From assembly GCF_905220365.1 (NCBI RefSeq), contig NC_061146.1, positions 6,017,538-6,081,537 of the forward strand: a DNA stretch of 64,000 bases, read 5' to 3'. Made by a program: the position numbers and the translations under genes. The notes beneath the pieces were generated by a model that saw nothing but the letters and a program-made list of their open reading frames with translations, did not search any database and had not been told where the DNA came from. Positions within the stretch are counted from its first letter, which is position 1. Each line of letters begins with the position of its first letter. Of this stretch, positions 1 to 10,581 are shown piece after piece. This DNA is from Vanessa cardui. Lineage: Eukaryota > Arthropoda > Insecta > Lepidoptera > Nymphalidae.

Positions 1-170
1 CAAGTTATTACGTTTGTGTAAAGATCATATTCACATGAGAAATAAATATTGATAATTTGGGATAGCGTACTTAATTGGGATCTGATCGGTTTTACGAATT
101 TCGCCGATGCTACATCTAAGTTGTGTGGTACTGTAGCGCTCTCGTCACTCTTGTAGCTTTATAAAAAACT
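1..170. repeat. Dispersed repeat family G, copy 1 (two arms in opposite orientation)
   Basis: The first 60 bases recur at about 32380-32440 and in part at 49605-49625. The next stretch (about 80-160) is the reverse complement of the block that opens the copies at 32175 and 49385 (core GACACAACTTAGATGTAGCATCGGC). One copy's right end is therefore followed by an inverted left end. No coding potential was seen. The class is unknown; a short nonautonomous DNA element is possible. The piece runs off the left edge. Confidence 0.55.
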
Positions 171-1214
171 TCACATAAAGAATTATGTCCATTGCTATAA
201 GAATATATATTGTTATGTCCATTATTATAAGAATATATTGTTAATGGATTTTTTGGGTACTTTTACGATGTCAGATATAAGTTATACCTTCATCAATTTC
301 ATGTATTAAATTTTAGGTCCTTTTTAAGACGCATATCGAGAAAAGTCTGCAATATACAGAAATATGATTTTTTACTAAGAAAAACTTATTCCTAAACTAT
401 TAGAGATAGCTAAAAATCCTCAAAGGAGTGTGACTTTGACAAATTTAGAACAGCATTGGATTCGTGAAAAATCAATAGCAATCTGGAATCGATATTGTTG
501 ATTTTAGGAAAGAAAGTACACCTGTATTATTACAATATATCGTTAATATGGATAATATTTTGCAATGTAATGATATATTATTATGATAAGCTTAAGAAGA
601 GTTTTGAGTTTAAATGTAACATGACATGTAACATACATTCATGTTTATTACTGGTACGAGTTTACGGCTTGTACCGTGGACCCACAATTCTCCTTTAAAA
701 CATTAGCTTCTTATATCAAATTATTTCAAAGAATAATAAAAAATAAATTTAAAAAAATTGTCATAGACGAAAATCTATTATGGTTGATGTTTTATATTAT
801 CAGTAATTCGGAGGTATCCAATGTATGGAAAAAACGATAATTTTTGAAATTTATACTACTAGTTACATAAATACATAAAAGAACAAGATAAGGCATTGAC
901 AAAACTTTTGACAAATTATAAAAAAAAGTTACATTAATTCAACATTATTTCTATCACCAATTGTATCTTTCCAAATTATTTTTGTTTTTTTTTTTACGAG
1001 TAAAATCTTCTTGCTTTCCAGCATTCTATAGGTGATTTTATGAAAAGGGACGGAAGTATGTAACACAGAGCCGGGTAGCGCGCGCTTTTTAATACGACCA
1101 ATAAGCGCGCGGCGCTAGAGTTGGCTGTATGTATGATATGTTGGGCGTATACAATGTTAATATTGCTTATAACCAACGTGAAATGTCAGACGTTACAAGT
1201 CATACATAAATACT
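171..1214. other. AT-rich sequence, nothing recognised
   Basis: No credible ORF or known repeat was seen; the short ORF at 495-698 has no recognisable domain. The only notable structure is a GC-rich inverted repeat near 1081-1118, with arms CGCGCGCTT and AAGCGCGCG around about 18 bases. It could form a hairpin; its role is unknown. Confidence 0.4.
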
Positions 1215-1750
1215 GTAACGGCCGTTTTCAATAAACTATCTATCCCTTGTTTCAGTAACTAAAGATAAAATCTAATCTATCCTTCTGCCTTTACTTTGTT
1301 TTCAATTACCTATCGACGATTAGCATTTCCTATCGATACTTTTTTTTTTTTGTCGATGCAGGTAAATCTTCATAGATACCCGAACTCCTGGGGGGGAGGC
1401 CGGGTTATGTGAGATTGTACTCGCTAAAACCCCCTGCGATGGCCGCCACAGCACGGAAAACGGATAGGCTACGGGATCTTTCGCAGCACGTCCGCGGCCT
1501 CTCCCGTGCGTTGCTCCGCTCGTGGCTTGCGGAGCCCTTCTCAGGAGGGCGATGATGGTCTCGCCCTCCCCGCACCCCTCTCCCTATCGATACTAGTTAT
1601 CGCTATCTGTCATCAGGAGGACAGATAGCTTACTAGAGATAGAACACTCATACGATTCGTGTTTACCTACGTTTCTATAACGCGTTACTCTCGGATAGAC
1701 GAAGCTATCTCTAGTAACGTCAATCGCTTATCCGTCAAATTCGGCCGATT
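1215..1750. mobile_element. Possible MITE carrying a nested LINE tail
   Basis: The left edge (near 1218, CGGCCGTTTTCAATAAAC) and the reverse complement of the right edge (near 1745) share CGGCCG plus about half of the next dozen bases, so the terminal inverted repeats are imperfect. Inside are repeated CTATCGATA-type words and a perfect 10-bp hairpin (GCTATCTGTC at 1602-1611, GACAGATAGC at 1620-1629). The R1-like tail at 1341-1582 is inserted in it. Boundaries are tentative. Confidence 0.35.
1341..1582 (-). mobile_element. 5'-truncated R1-like LINE 3' end with TSD
   Basis: A GC-rich 242-bp block is flanked by a perfect 12-bp duplication, CCTATCGATACT (1329-1340 and 1583-1594). The plus strand opens with 11 T, which is a poly(A) tail read on the minus strand, so this is a retrotransposed 3' end. 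The GC-rich sequence resembles R1-clade 3' UTRs in style but is not the same as the 3' UTR of the intact element at 43.2 kb. No ORF part remains that I can identify. Confidence 0.7.
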
Positions 1751-1819
1751 GACTTGAAATTTTGAAATATTATTGCTCTAATTTTTATTAATGATGGAAT
1801 ATTATAGACGCACTCGAAA

Positions 1820-1995
1820 CTAGTAGTTGCCTGTAGCTTCGCTCGCGTTTTAGAGTGTTGGTTGTCATGTGTCAGGCGAAAAAAGTAGTCTATGTCCTTT
1901 CTTGGAGTTAAATTTCATCAAATTCGATTCAGCGGTTTGGTCGTGAAAGAGCGACAGACAGTTACTTTCACATGTATTGTATTAATATAGATAAT
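1820..1995 (-). mobile_element. Helitron-like short element, family C
   Basis: Read on the minus strand it runs from an AT-rich start through ACTCTGTCTGTC-type and AACCGCTGAA words to a GCGAGCGAAGC...CTAG end at 1820-1823. Copies with the same ending occur near 26.2, 28.7, 42.1 and 62.3 kb. A CTAG terminus followed by T, no terminal inverted repeat and no TSD fit the Helitron mode. No coding capacity. Confidence 0.5.
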
Positions 1996-2007
1996 ATAGA
2001 TTTTAGT

Positions 2008-2295
2008 TACTTGGTGGTAGGGCTTTGTGCAAGCCCGTCTGGGTAGGTACCACCCACTCATCAGTTATTCTACGCCAAATAACAGTACTCAGTATTGTTG
2101 TGTTGATTTGAAGGGTGAGAGAGCCAGTGTAACTATAGGCACAAGGGACATAACATCTTAGTTCCCAAGGTTAGTGGTTCATTGACGATTAAGGGATAGT
2201 TAATATTTCTTACAGCGTCATTGTCTATGGGTAATGGTGACCACTTACCATCAGGTGACCCATATGCTTGTCCGCCAATCTATACCATAAAAAAG
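2008..2295 (+). repeat. S3 SINE-like repeat
   Basis: About 290 bp from CTTGGTGGTAGGGCTTTGTG to an A-rich end after CCAATCTATACC. This family has more than ten copies here, in both orientations. It ends in A-rich sequence, which suggests retrotransposition, but I see no clear pol III A or B box, so its class (SINE or LINE tail) is open. Confidence 0.7.
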
Positions 2296-2951
2296 TTATT
2301 TATTTAAAATCCTGCAATATTAAACTTTAATAAAGCATTCAGGTGTGTTATGTTTTAGGAATTTGATGATTAAGTTACCTACATACATTAAATTAATGAT
2401 TGATCACGTTTGGGCTTAAGTTTTTCCCAAAGAGCGCAGTCCGATCCTTCAGGTTCAGCTATCTGGGCTTCACTGTGCTGTGATAATATTAAAATAATGT
2501 CGTTAAACCAATTAAGTATTCGCTTAAAATTAATTCAAAAACAGTGTATATAGCAATGATATTATGTTAATGTATTCATTCCGTGGCGAGTGTGGCCATA
2601 ACGGCCCCATAACCCACCACAATGACAATGTGCACTGCAGTATTGAGCGAGCATTTAATCTTTTTACGACTCATTTGATAATATCAGGTTAAAATTCAAG
2701 GAGCTTACTTAATGAGGATTTTTTTTAATTTTATTACAATTTCTTTCTCGTCCGAGGACTTTTGCGTTCGTGCCAGTTTGCATATTTTATATTCATTTTG
2801 TAAGCGAACGATCAAACACTTGATAATAAGTGGTTCAGTTCAGTGGTTCACCAGTTCATTACCACTGGTACTGTAAGATATATTAACAATTCTTTCAAAA
2901 CTAGTTTACTTAAATGTGTTCTTTGTAACACTGGCTCAATCAACCTTCATA

Positions 2952-3172
2952 TCAAAATCAAAATAAACTTTATTCAAGTAGGTTTTTACAAGCAATTTTG
3001 AATCGTCATTTACAATTAAGTGAAGCTAGCACCGGTTCGGAAAGTAGATTCTACCGAGAAGAACCGGCAAAAAATTCAGTAGTTACTATTTTTCAACATT
3101 TAAAAAATACAATGTCATGTTAATTAATACAATTATTTAAATTAATATATCTTGCTTGGAAGTCACAGGTAA
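2952..3172 (-). mobile_element. Jockey-like LINE 3' end fragment
   Basis: On the minus strand this is a 3' UTR ending in a TTTATTTTGATTTTGA-type tail. The core is shared with copies at 52.0, 54.2, 55.9 and 60.4 kb (GAACCGGTGCTAGCTTCACTTAATTG type). It is 5'-truncated with no coding sequence. Confidence 0.65.
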
Positions 3173-3398
3173 CAAAGCACACAACATTACATATATTTTG
3201 TACTACAGTATCGTTACTTAGTGGTAGAATATTTGATGGCGATGGTAAGCGGATAGTATCTACCTAGACGCCTAGTACCTAGTAGTAGATCGCCTAGACG
3301 ATAGACCTATAATCAATTGATAGTAAAAATTATGTAATGTACTTTTCTTTTTAATACTTTCTATGTACATCTGTTAAATTCCGGAATTATAACATTTT

Positions 3399-3690
3399 TT
3401 TTTATGGTATAGGTTGGCGGACGAGCATATGGGCCACCTGATGGTAAGTGGTCACCATCACCCATAGACAATGACGCTGTGAGAAATATTAACTATTCCT
3501 TACATCGTCACTGCGCCACTAACCTTGGGAACTAAGATGTTATGTCCCTTGTGCCTGTAGTTACACTGGCTCACTCACCCTTCAAACCGGAACACAACAA
3601 TACTGACTACTGTTATTTGGCGGTAGAATAACTGATGAGTGGGTGGTACCTACCCAGACGGGCTCGCACAAAGCCCTACCACCAAGTACA
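3399..3690 (-). repeat. S3 SINE-like repeat
   Basis: Close, nearly full-length copy: T-rich start (A-rich 3' end on minus), then GGTTGGCGGACGAGCATATG, ending ACCACCAAGTA. A degraded S3 scrap precedes it at about 3218-3310. Confidence 0.75.
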
Positions 3691-3800
3691 CACATTGATG
3701 ATTGTATTACCTTATCCTTACCAATAAGATCATAATAAGGTTTTATTTGTTTAATAAGGCAAATTAAAAAAATACATATTGTAAAGGTAAGTAAAGAAAC

Positions 3801-4221
3801 AGTAAAGTAAGAGCCCGTAAATTTCCCACTGCTTTGATAAAGCCTTTAAATAAAACTATTTATACTTTGCAGTGTTCGTGGTCACGGGCCACGAACACTG
3901 CAAAGTGCTCGAAACGTCGGGATGTTTAAAAAATAATTAATATACGCGATTCATCCGTTATAAATTGATAAAGCCTCCTCTTCCGTTAAGGAGAGGGTTC
4001 GGAACATATGCCACGCTGTTTCAATGCAGGTTGGTGGAATGCACATGTAACAGAATTTCAATGAAATTAGATACATGCAGGTTTCCTCACGATGTTTTCC
4101 TTCACCGAGATGAAATATAAACACAAATTAAGCACTTACATATGGCGGTGCTTGCCTGGGTTTGAACTCGCGATAATCGGTTAAGATGCACGCGTTCTAA
4201 CCACTGGGCCATCTCAGTTCT
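3801..4221 (-). mobile_element. S1 (Metulj-like) tRNA-derived SINE, interrupted
   Basis: Full-length SINE on the minus strand. The tRNA-like head lies at 4150-4220, with an A-box-like TGGCCCAGTGG and a degenerate B box. The conserved body has CATCGTGAGGAAACC and GTTCCAATGC-type words, and the 3' end is near 3801. It is split by the Penelope-like fragment at 3846-3964. Confidence 0.75.
3846..3964. mobile_element. Penelope-like fragment inside SINE, palindromic
   Basis: A 119-bp insertion with a perfect 12-bp TSD, TTGATAAAGCCT (3834-3845, 3965-3976). It holds a perfect 18-bp inverted repeat (3864-3881 and 3889-3906, 7-base loop) followed by CGAAACGTC at 3910-3918. The GAAACGTC word and inverted terminal arms recall the pseudo-LTRs of Penelope-like elements, which in known families carry hammerhead ribozymes. 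Class assignment is inference. Confidence 0.5.
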
Positions 4222-4716
4222 TTGAGAGTGAAAAGGTAATTACAGAAAAAACAATAAATATATTTACATGTTTAGGCTATAGACTGTAACATATATACAC
4301 ACATAATAAAAATAACTCTTAAAAACTTTCATCATAGCGATATAAATGTAGCAATTAAATATAATAAATTTATAATCTCTATATAAACAGATTGCGTAAG
4401 ATAAATCGAATCGATGAACAATTTTAGAATCTGTTGCGTTTGTAGTTTTGTAAACAACGTTCAGTGTACGATTATAAACACCCGTTTCTATTCGATTACA
4501 AACATACTCGATACATTAACGATTATTCGAATATAGAATCGTTTTATTGCTTGAATCGAACTTGTTAAACAACCCTTCACAATCGATATGCTATTCGATG
4601 ACGATAAAACGTAAAATTAAAAATGTATTTCGGTTTTGTTTGAGCTTTTCGTTTTATTTAACGATTATTGTTTTGTATCGGATTTATCCGTAAATTGTTT
4701 TTAATTTTATTATAAA

Positions 4717-5258
4717 CTAGCAGCACAAACAGGGGCTGTTTCGCACGGGTGCAATACTGATACTTAACATACTACAGAATTTGTTTATTTACGACATCAC
4801 ATTACAAACTTCTAAAATTATCAGTATCTTTACTATATCGTCCATGTATTATATACAAAAACCTATTTATCACTCTATCTCAGTGGCGGATTTACCAATA
4901 GGCTAAGTAGGCTGATTTAGGGGGGCGGCAAATTTAGTCAAATTTGTTATTATCTTACAAAAATAAAAATAAAAATATAATTATGTGTAGATATACATTA
5001 CGTCCGTAATCCATATACTCGTCACTACATATCGGGTTGGAAAAATAGTCTAGCAACTGACAGAAATATCACCAAGTTTGATACTCCGATGTAATGAGGA
5101 CGATAGAATACAGATCATAAATGTTGCAAAAAAAAGTAGGGGCAACAAAAATTTAATAGTCTACTAGCCTACTAGCGTCAGATTTGTAAACCAGCAACTG
5201 CTCTATCCATTAAAAAAACCGCATCAGAATCCGTTATGTCATTATAAAGATCTAATAT
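4717..5258 (-). mobile_element. Helitron-like family B element, interrupted by a hAT MITE
   Basis: On the minus strand it ends CTAG (4717-4720) preceded by the family B terminus (TGCACCCGTGCGA type). The body is shared with copies at 22.6, 24.6, 32.6, 38.3, 51.2 and 57.7 kb. The body resumes after the insertion at 5201. Confidence 0.65.
4881..5200. mobile_element. hAT-type MITE (320 bp)
   Basis: Terminal inverted repeats CAGTGGCGGATTTACC and its partner CAGTTGCTGGTTTAC (right end, reversed) match at about 16 of 22 positions. The flanks are an 8-bp duplication, CTCTATCT/CTCTATCC (4873-4880, 5201-5208), with one mismatch. An 8-bp TSD with CAGNG ends is the hAT signature. There is no ORF, so it is nonautonomous. 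It splits the family B Helitron. Confidence 0.7.
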
Positions 5259-5358
5259 AATAATTTTAGATGTGTGTAATGTGATTTCGTAAATAGACAA
5301 ACTCTGTAGTATATTTAGTATCAGTATTGCACCCGTGCGCAGCAGGGCGGGTCGCTAG
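5259..5358 (+). mobile_element. Helitron-like family B 3' end, inverted relative to its neighbour
   Basis: Plus-strand family B terminus (TAGTATCAGTATTGCACCCG ... GGGTCGCTAGT, CTAG at 5355-5358). It lies directly against the minus-strand copy at 4717-5258, giving a head-to-head arrangement with CTAG at both outer ends. Confidence 0.6.
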
Positions 5359-5624
5359 TTATTTAAATATAGATAGTATTGAATGTTTCAAGTCTGATTT
5401 TTCCTGGTTCTATTTGTTAGAAAGGTAGGTATGTAAGGCGACATCTTTGTTACAATGCGGGTTCTAGTGAAAAATTCACACGCCCTCGCTGTTTCTCAAT
5501 GTGATTTCATTCCAAGAATCTGATAAATTTTTAGAAGTTTAACATTTCAAATACTCGACATATTAGAACCATAGCTGTTTCAAATAATAAAACTATTTTT
5601 GTTATTGTATATGTAGCATGAAAT

Positions 5625-5762
5625 TAAAAAAGAAAGAAATAACGCTGAGCTTCTTTCCGCCGATTCTTCTCAAGCCCGAGGTGTTAAATTCCGAACTTGT
5701 GGTACATTTTTGACTATCAGTAAGCAAGTGTAAACACTTTTTGACTTTGACTTTGAAATAGA
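5625..5762 (+). mobile_element. LINE 3' tail fragment
   Basis: It contains a TTCTTCTCAAGCCCGAGGTG-type stretch and a TTTGACTTTGACTTTGA tail, typical of Lepidoptera LINE 3' ends that finish in short tandem repeats. No coding sequence. Confidence 0.4.
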
Positions 5763-5876
5763 TTTGTTTGCCTTTTTTGAATAATATCAAGATCATTCAA
5801 GTACTTTGGAATTTTCAGGATGTATTATTACCCATAGACTCAAAACATTTCTCTAGCTATCAATCCCAATAAGTAA

Positions 5877-6044
5877 CTACAGGCTCAAGGAACTAAACAT
5901 CTTAGTTCCTAAAGTTGGCGCCGTATTGACGATGTAAAAAATTACTAATATATCTCACAGCAACATTGTCTATGGGTGATGGTGACCATTTAACATCACG
6001 TTCCTTTGCTCGTCTGCCCTCTGTTACATGAAAAAAAACATTCA
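5877..6044 (+). repeat. S3 SINE-like repeat, 5'-truncated
   Basis: It shares the second half of S3 (AACATCTTAGTTCC, CATTGTCTATGGGTGATGGTG) and ends in an A-rich run. Diverged. Confidence 0.6.
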
Positions 6045-6343
6045 TGGGATATTTTGGTTTTTCCTGGTATTTGTTACACTGGCTCACATAAATGGTCAAA
6101 TAGTAAGGCAAAGTATGCTGTAAAGTAGGTAAATAACAAATAATAGCAATGGTTTAGATATAATAGTCCTAAGGTTTTTCCGCCGATACTCAAACTCAAA
6201 TTACTTTATCCAATAAAGAAACATTACACTTATTTATTGATGGTCAAATGAACCATCACCACCGGTTCTGCTGATGAAATGTTTCAAGGAATGTTTTAAA
6301 CATCAGGCCTTTCTGCAAATAATTTATTGATAATAAAAATATG

Positions 6344-6452
6344 TTCAAATCCAGGCAAGCACCACTATATATATGTGCTTAATTTGTGTTTATAATTCAT
6401 CTCGTGCTCGGCGGTGAAGGAAAACATCGTGAGGAAACCTGCATGTGTCTAA
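6344..6452 (+). mobile_element. S1 SINE fragment (interrupted)
   Basis: Middle part of the Metulj-like SINE, from CAAATCCAGGCAAGCACC through CATCGTGAGGAAACCTGCATG. It stops exactly where a Penelope-like fragment begins. Confidence 0.65.
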
Positions 6453-6615
6453 GTTCGTGGTCACGGGTAGACAACATTATGTGAACCAGTACGGACTGGA
6501 AACATTAAATAAAACGTCTACCCGTGACCACGAACGCTGTAAAGTGCTCGAAACGTCGGGATGTTAAAAATAATTAATATACGTGATTCAAATTCGTTAT
6601 AGCTAGTTTTATTTC
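6453..6615. mobile_element. Penelope-like fragment, second copy
   Basis: A perfect 20-bp inverted repeat (6453-6472 and 6516-6535) encloses 43 bases. It is followed by GCTGTAAAGTGCTCGAAACGTC, the same tail as at 3890-3918. CGAAACGTC is at 6549-6557. Like the first copy it is inserted in an S1 SINE. The right end, near 6615, is uncertain. Confidence 0.5.
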
Positions 6616-7475
6616 TATGAATTCCAATCTGTATACCTACTACATGATACAATACAAAGTACATATGTATGTGCAAAGCATGCAATATGTGACAATATGA
6701 CACATATTACCAACAAATTTTTTGCTCGCTACTCTCGACATCAACCAGATATACTGTCCACAAACAATACTCTGTTCGTAAAATAATAAATGATAAGCAT
6801 CTCGTCGTGCGGGGTATTAAGTATAGCTTAAATGGTAATGCCAATTGTAAGCGTGTAGTTACAGTCGGGGTAAGAAAAGGTTCGTCACCTTAAGATCTAT
6901 TTTCGTGTGCTCATTATGAGCTATAATCTGCTTTACCGATCTAGAATGACATATTGCGTCGCAACGATTTGATGTTTAGATTCAAAAGGTACTAAGATCT
7001 CAAAACTTGATAAAGGAATTAATTTGAAAAATGACGAAGGTTTTCTTAATCTGACTGTACATTATCTACTAAAATTATTTTCTCGACATAAATGATACGT
7101 ACACGTTATTTATAAAGTGTCTGACCTAGAATAGATACTTCTTTTTCTCATCGAAGTACATTAAAAATCGATGCTTTTAAAAATAAAAGATTCTTTGGAA
7201 GAAATCACCAAAATATTGACGAAGATCGAGTATCGATTATTACATCATAAAGATCAAAGGACGAGTGTCCGATCAAAGAGGATTTTATTCTTGCCGCCAT
7301 CTGCTTAGTGTGAAACGTAAATAACAGACCGGCGCCACACATTCGCGCAAATATTCAACTTTGTTGACTTTGTACGGAACCATGTTCTTTGGTAACACTC
7401 TTTGATTGAAGATTCTTGGAAATTGTTGATACACTTATCGTTAGTATCTGATATAATTGACTCGAGAATTATTTA
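6616..7475. other. AT-rich sequence, nothing recognised
   Basis: No repeat family or ORF with a recognisable domain was seen. ORFs are short and without compositional support. Confidence 0.4.
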
Positions 7476-7773
7476 TTTTTATTTTTTTATGGTAAAGGTT
7501 GGCGGACGAGCATATGAGCCACCTGATGGTAAGTGGTCACCATCACCCATAGACAATGACGCAGTAAGAAATATTAACTATTCCTTACATCGTCAATGTG
7601 TCACCAACCTTGGGAACTAAGATGTTACGTCCCTTGTGTCTGTAGTTACATTGGCCCACTCACCCTTCCAACCGGAACACAACAATACTGAATACTGTTA
7701 TTTGGTGGTAGAATAACCGATGAGCGGGTGGTACCTACTCAGACGGGCTTGCACAAAGGTCTACTACCAAGTA
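7476..7773 (-). repeat. S3 SINE-like repeat
   Basis: Nearly full-length minus-strand copy (GGTTGGCGGACGAGCATATG to CTACCAAGTA), preceded by a T-rich run. A small ORF across it (7402-7620) is the repeat read in reverse, not a gene. Confidence 0.75.
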
Positions 7774-8027
7774 AAAGAAAATATATTATAAGGAATACCT
7801 ACTTTAGGATGAAATATAATTTACATGTAAATTATTGTATTATTTTATCAAACCCCCTCTTTTTGAGGAGGCTTGGAGTTTACTCCAGCAATTACTATTG
7901 ATATACACAATTGCAAATGTGGCTAATTCTTATCTTACATAAATTGGTTTCCTGTTCTTCCTACACATTAGACTATGATATTAATTATAAGCATACATAT
8001 ATAACTAATATGATTTCGTATTTTTAA

Positions 8028-8145
8028 ACATGGATAAAAGAGTACCAACTAAGTTTCTGGCGGTTCATCTCGATGGAATCAACTTTCCGAGCCGGTGGTA
8101 GTTTCACTTAATGTAGCTTGTGGCGATCAACAGTGCTTGTAGGCT
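8028..8145 (+). mobile_element. Degraded Jockey-like LINE 3' UTR scrap
   Basis: It keeps AAAAGAGTA...TTTCTGGCGGTTC and CCGGTGGTAGTTTCACTTAATG of the LINE 3' UTR seen at 52.0 and 54.2 kb. Strongly diverged and without a tail. Confidence 0.45.
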
Positions 8146-8274
8146 TTCATGTATTGATTTTTTGATTATTAAGCATATGAAAACAAAACAGAGCATCTCA
8201 ACTCATCAGGAGCACTCCTCTTACTTTTCACTTACTGTTGATCTCAACTGAAGTATAATTTCATATATGTGTAA

Positions 8275-8546
8275 AGTAAAGTAACAGCCTGTAAATTTTC
8301 CAATGTTGGGATGAGACCTCTTCACCTATTAAGGAGAGGGTTTGGAAGATATTCCATCACGCTGTTCCAATGCGGGTTGGTGAAATGCACATGTGGCAGA
8401 ATTTCGATGAATTTAGACACATGCAGGTTTCCTAACGATGAATTATAAACACAAATTAAGCACATATATATAGTAGTGCTTGCCTGGGTTTGAACCCGAA
8501 ATCATCGGTTAAGCTGTATGCGTTCTAACCACTGGGTCATCTCGGC
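8275..8546 (-). mobile_element. S1 (Metulj-like) tRNA-derived SINE
   Basis: Nearly complete on the minus strand. The head is near 8475-8546, with B-box-like GGTTTGAACCC and an A-box-like TGACCCAGTGG with a base change. About 25 bp of the body are missing around GAAACC...GAATTATAAACAC. Confidence 0.75.
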
Positions 8547-9804
8547 AAATTTCATATAAATTTCAGTAATATTTAAAAAAATCCAATTTACATGAGCCTT
8601 ACCTTACACGTGTATTAGCTGTCTCGTTTTCTGAAATCAAACCCTAAATAATTCTATTTATAGTTGGACGAATGTGTGGCGTATTTTATGGTATCATCCG
8701 TATCACCTGAAAAAGTACCAAATGACCATGAACATATGTACTATAAATACATAAAATTTTCGAAGCAACAAACAATTTCGAATCCCATGAAGTGCTAAAA
8801 ATTTGAATACGATTTTTCGAAATCGAACCTTAACAGATACACAATAACAACAAAAAAAAACAATGAGGTTTTATTTATATTACCTTTTGTTTTCATGAAG
8901 AAACATGTAAAGCATCTGTTAAACTGTAACTAGAATTTCCGAATAAAATTTTTCTAAAATGAATATTTCGATATTTAATTAGTGCATCTCCGTGATGATG
9001 TTTCCTTGTTTGATTATCGGATTGCTAAAGGTTAGTCTCAAGGGAGACTAGGCATTAAGTGGGATATATTAATACTAGTAAGCGAGCAAACTGTTGCACT
9101 TTCTATGTAATTGTTTTCAAATTCCAGTGGGACGGAAATCTGACTGATCAGGTGCATAAATAACTTATCGTACTTTTCCTGGCACACGAGCTTAAAGAGT
9201 GTCCTACAAACATGCAGAATTCACACTGTTATTGTAAATTTATCAACGTAGGCCCTTCGTACACTAGGCTATGCAAATCTTCAATACTTCGATTTTAGTC
9301 TACAAGCGACTATCGCCTTACAAATTCTTTGAGGCTCGTACACTAGTTGCGCCTTGCGTTGCGCCATAGCCTAGGCAATGAAGGTAAAATAAAAATAATA
9401 AATACGAAAGTTTTGAAAAATGGTTACAGTGTTCATTCTGGCTTATTAATGAACGGGTTAAAAGTCCTGAACTATTGTAGCTCCGGAATCGCCGCCATCT
9501 TGAAAAAAAGGTGCACTTTTATGGTTTTTTCTAAATAACTCCTCAATTATGATATTTATTGAAAAAAATGTTATTACAAATTGGAGAGCATTTCGTATTT
9601 ATTATTTTTAAATGTTGTTTAAAAAACATAAGAAAATACAGACGAATTATTTACCAGCTCCTTTTTGAAGTCGGTTGAAAATTTATAATGTATACACAGA
9701 TTATGTATCTGTCAACATCTATCCATTCCTATGAAGATATCGCTGTATATTTGCATAGACCTCTAAAAATTATATTCATCCCTCACTAAAATTATGAACT
9801 ATGC
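8547..9804. other. Mostly unassigned AT-rich sequence
   Basis: It contains a family D scrap at about 9585-9690 (CAGACGAATTATTTACCAGC ... GAAGTCGGTTGAAA) and a word, CGTACACTAG, repeated at 9248 and 9333. No domain was seen in the ORF at 9347-9538. Confidence 0.35.
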
Positions 9805-9975
9805 TTATATTATAAATGTGAAAATAACTCTGTCTGTACGTCTGTTCTTTGACAGCCATAACATTGGACGAATGTTGGTGTAATTAGGTATGAATCAAGA
9901 CTGAACTCCGCTAGGATATAGGCTACTTTTAATGCCTAACACCTGACAACCAATCCATCAAGCGAAGCGTGCCAT
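9805..9975 (+). mobile_element. Diverged family C Helitron-like fragment
   Basis: It keeps TATAAATGTGAAAATAACTCTGTCTG at the start and ACAACCAATCCATCAAGCGAAGCGTG near the end. The CTAG terminus is lost. Confidence 0.4.
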
Positions 9976-10025
9976 AATTAGGTACCTATTCATATTTGTA
10001 GTTTTTCTTAACTATACATCACCAA

Positions 10026-10401
10026 CAGTGCCGTAAAGAGCCTTTTCTGCGTGTGTGAGCTTCTATAACTGCGCCCTATTTAAGCAGACCCTTTGCCTAT
10101 TTTACTGTCTCACTCACTAAACTTAAACGCGGGTTCATTACTGAAAATGCGTTGCCCATTCACGATAAACACTAAACACAAATACGCTCGTGTGTTGCCA
10201 AAAAAATGAGCGCGATGTATTTTTTTAACGATACTAGCATGTAAGTAAGTTTGTAGTGGAATCGGGTACTAGGGGGCTCAGCGGAATCTTAACAAGAGCA
10301 CAACGAAAAAACAATAGTCTTGTCCAGTCTGTCTATTCTTGCGACCCCGAGAGTCTACGCCCTGTGTCTAGGCACCGGTTGCACCGCCCTATACGCCACT
10401 G
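10026..10401. mobile_element. hAT-type MITE (376 bp) with perfect TSD
   Basis: The termini are CAGTGCCGTAAAG and, on the other strand, CAGTGGCGTATAG. A perfect 8-bp duplication, ATCACCAA, flanks it (10018-10025, 10402-10409). This is the hAT signature. The right end carries GC-rich text ending CCCTATACGCCACTG. No ORF, so it is nonautonomous. The perfect TSD suggests a moderately recent insertion. Confidence 0.8.
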
Positions 10402-10581
10402 ATCACCAATATTGTGAATGGGGCAGATAGAACTCCATCAAATTTCCATTTAAGAATTCAACTTATTCAAAAAAGGAATGAGTTCGGTTAAGCCCCGACT
10501 GATGTATAAATAAGACGAATATTGATTGGTAGCTTCTGTCTAATTATAACCAATCAGCGTGACCTTTCATTTGGAAGCTTA

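Noticed and set aside
9248..9342. CGTACACTAG repeated 85 bp apart as a TSD
   Set aside because: The intervening sequence has no terminal structure or poly(A), and 10 bp could recur by local duplication.
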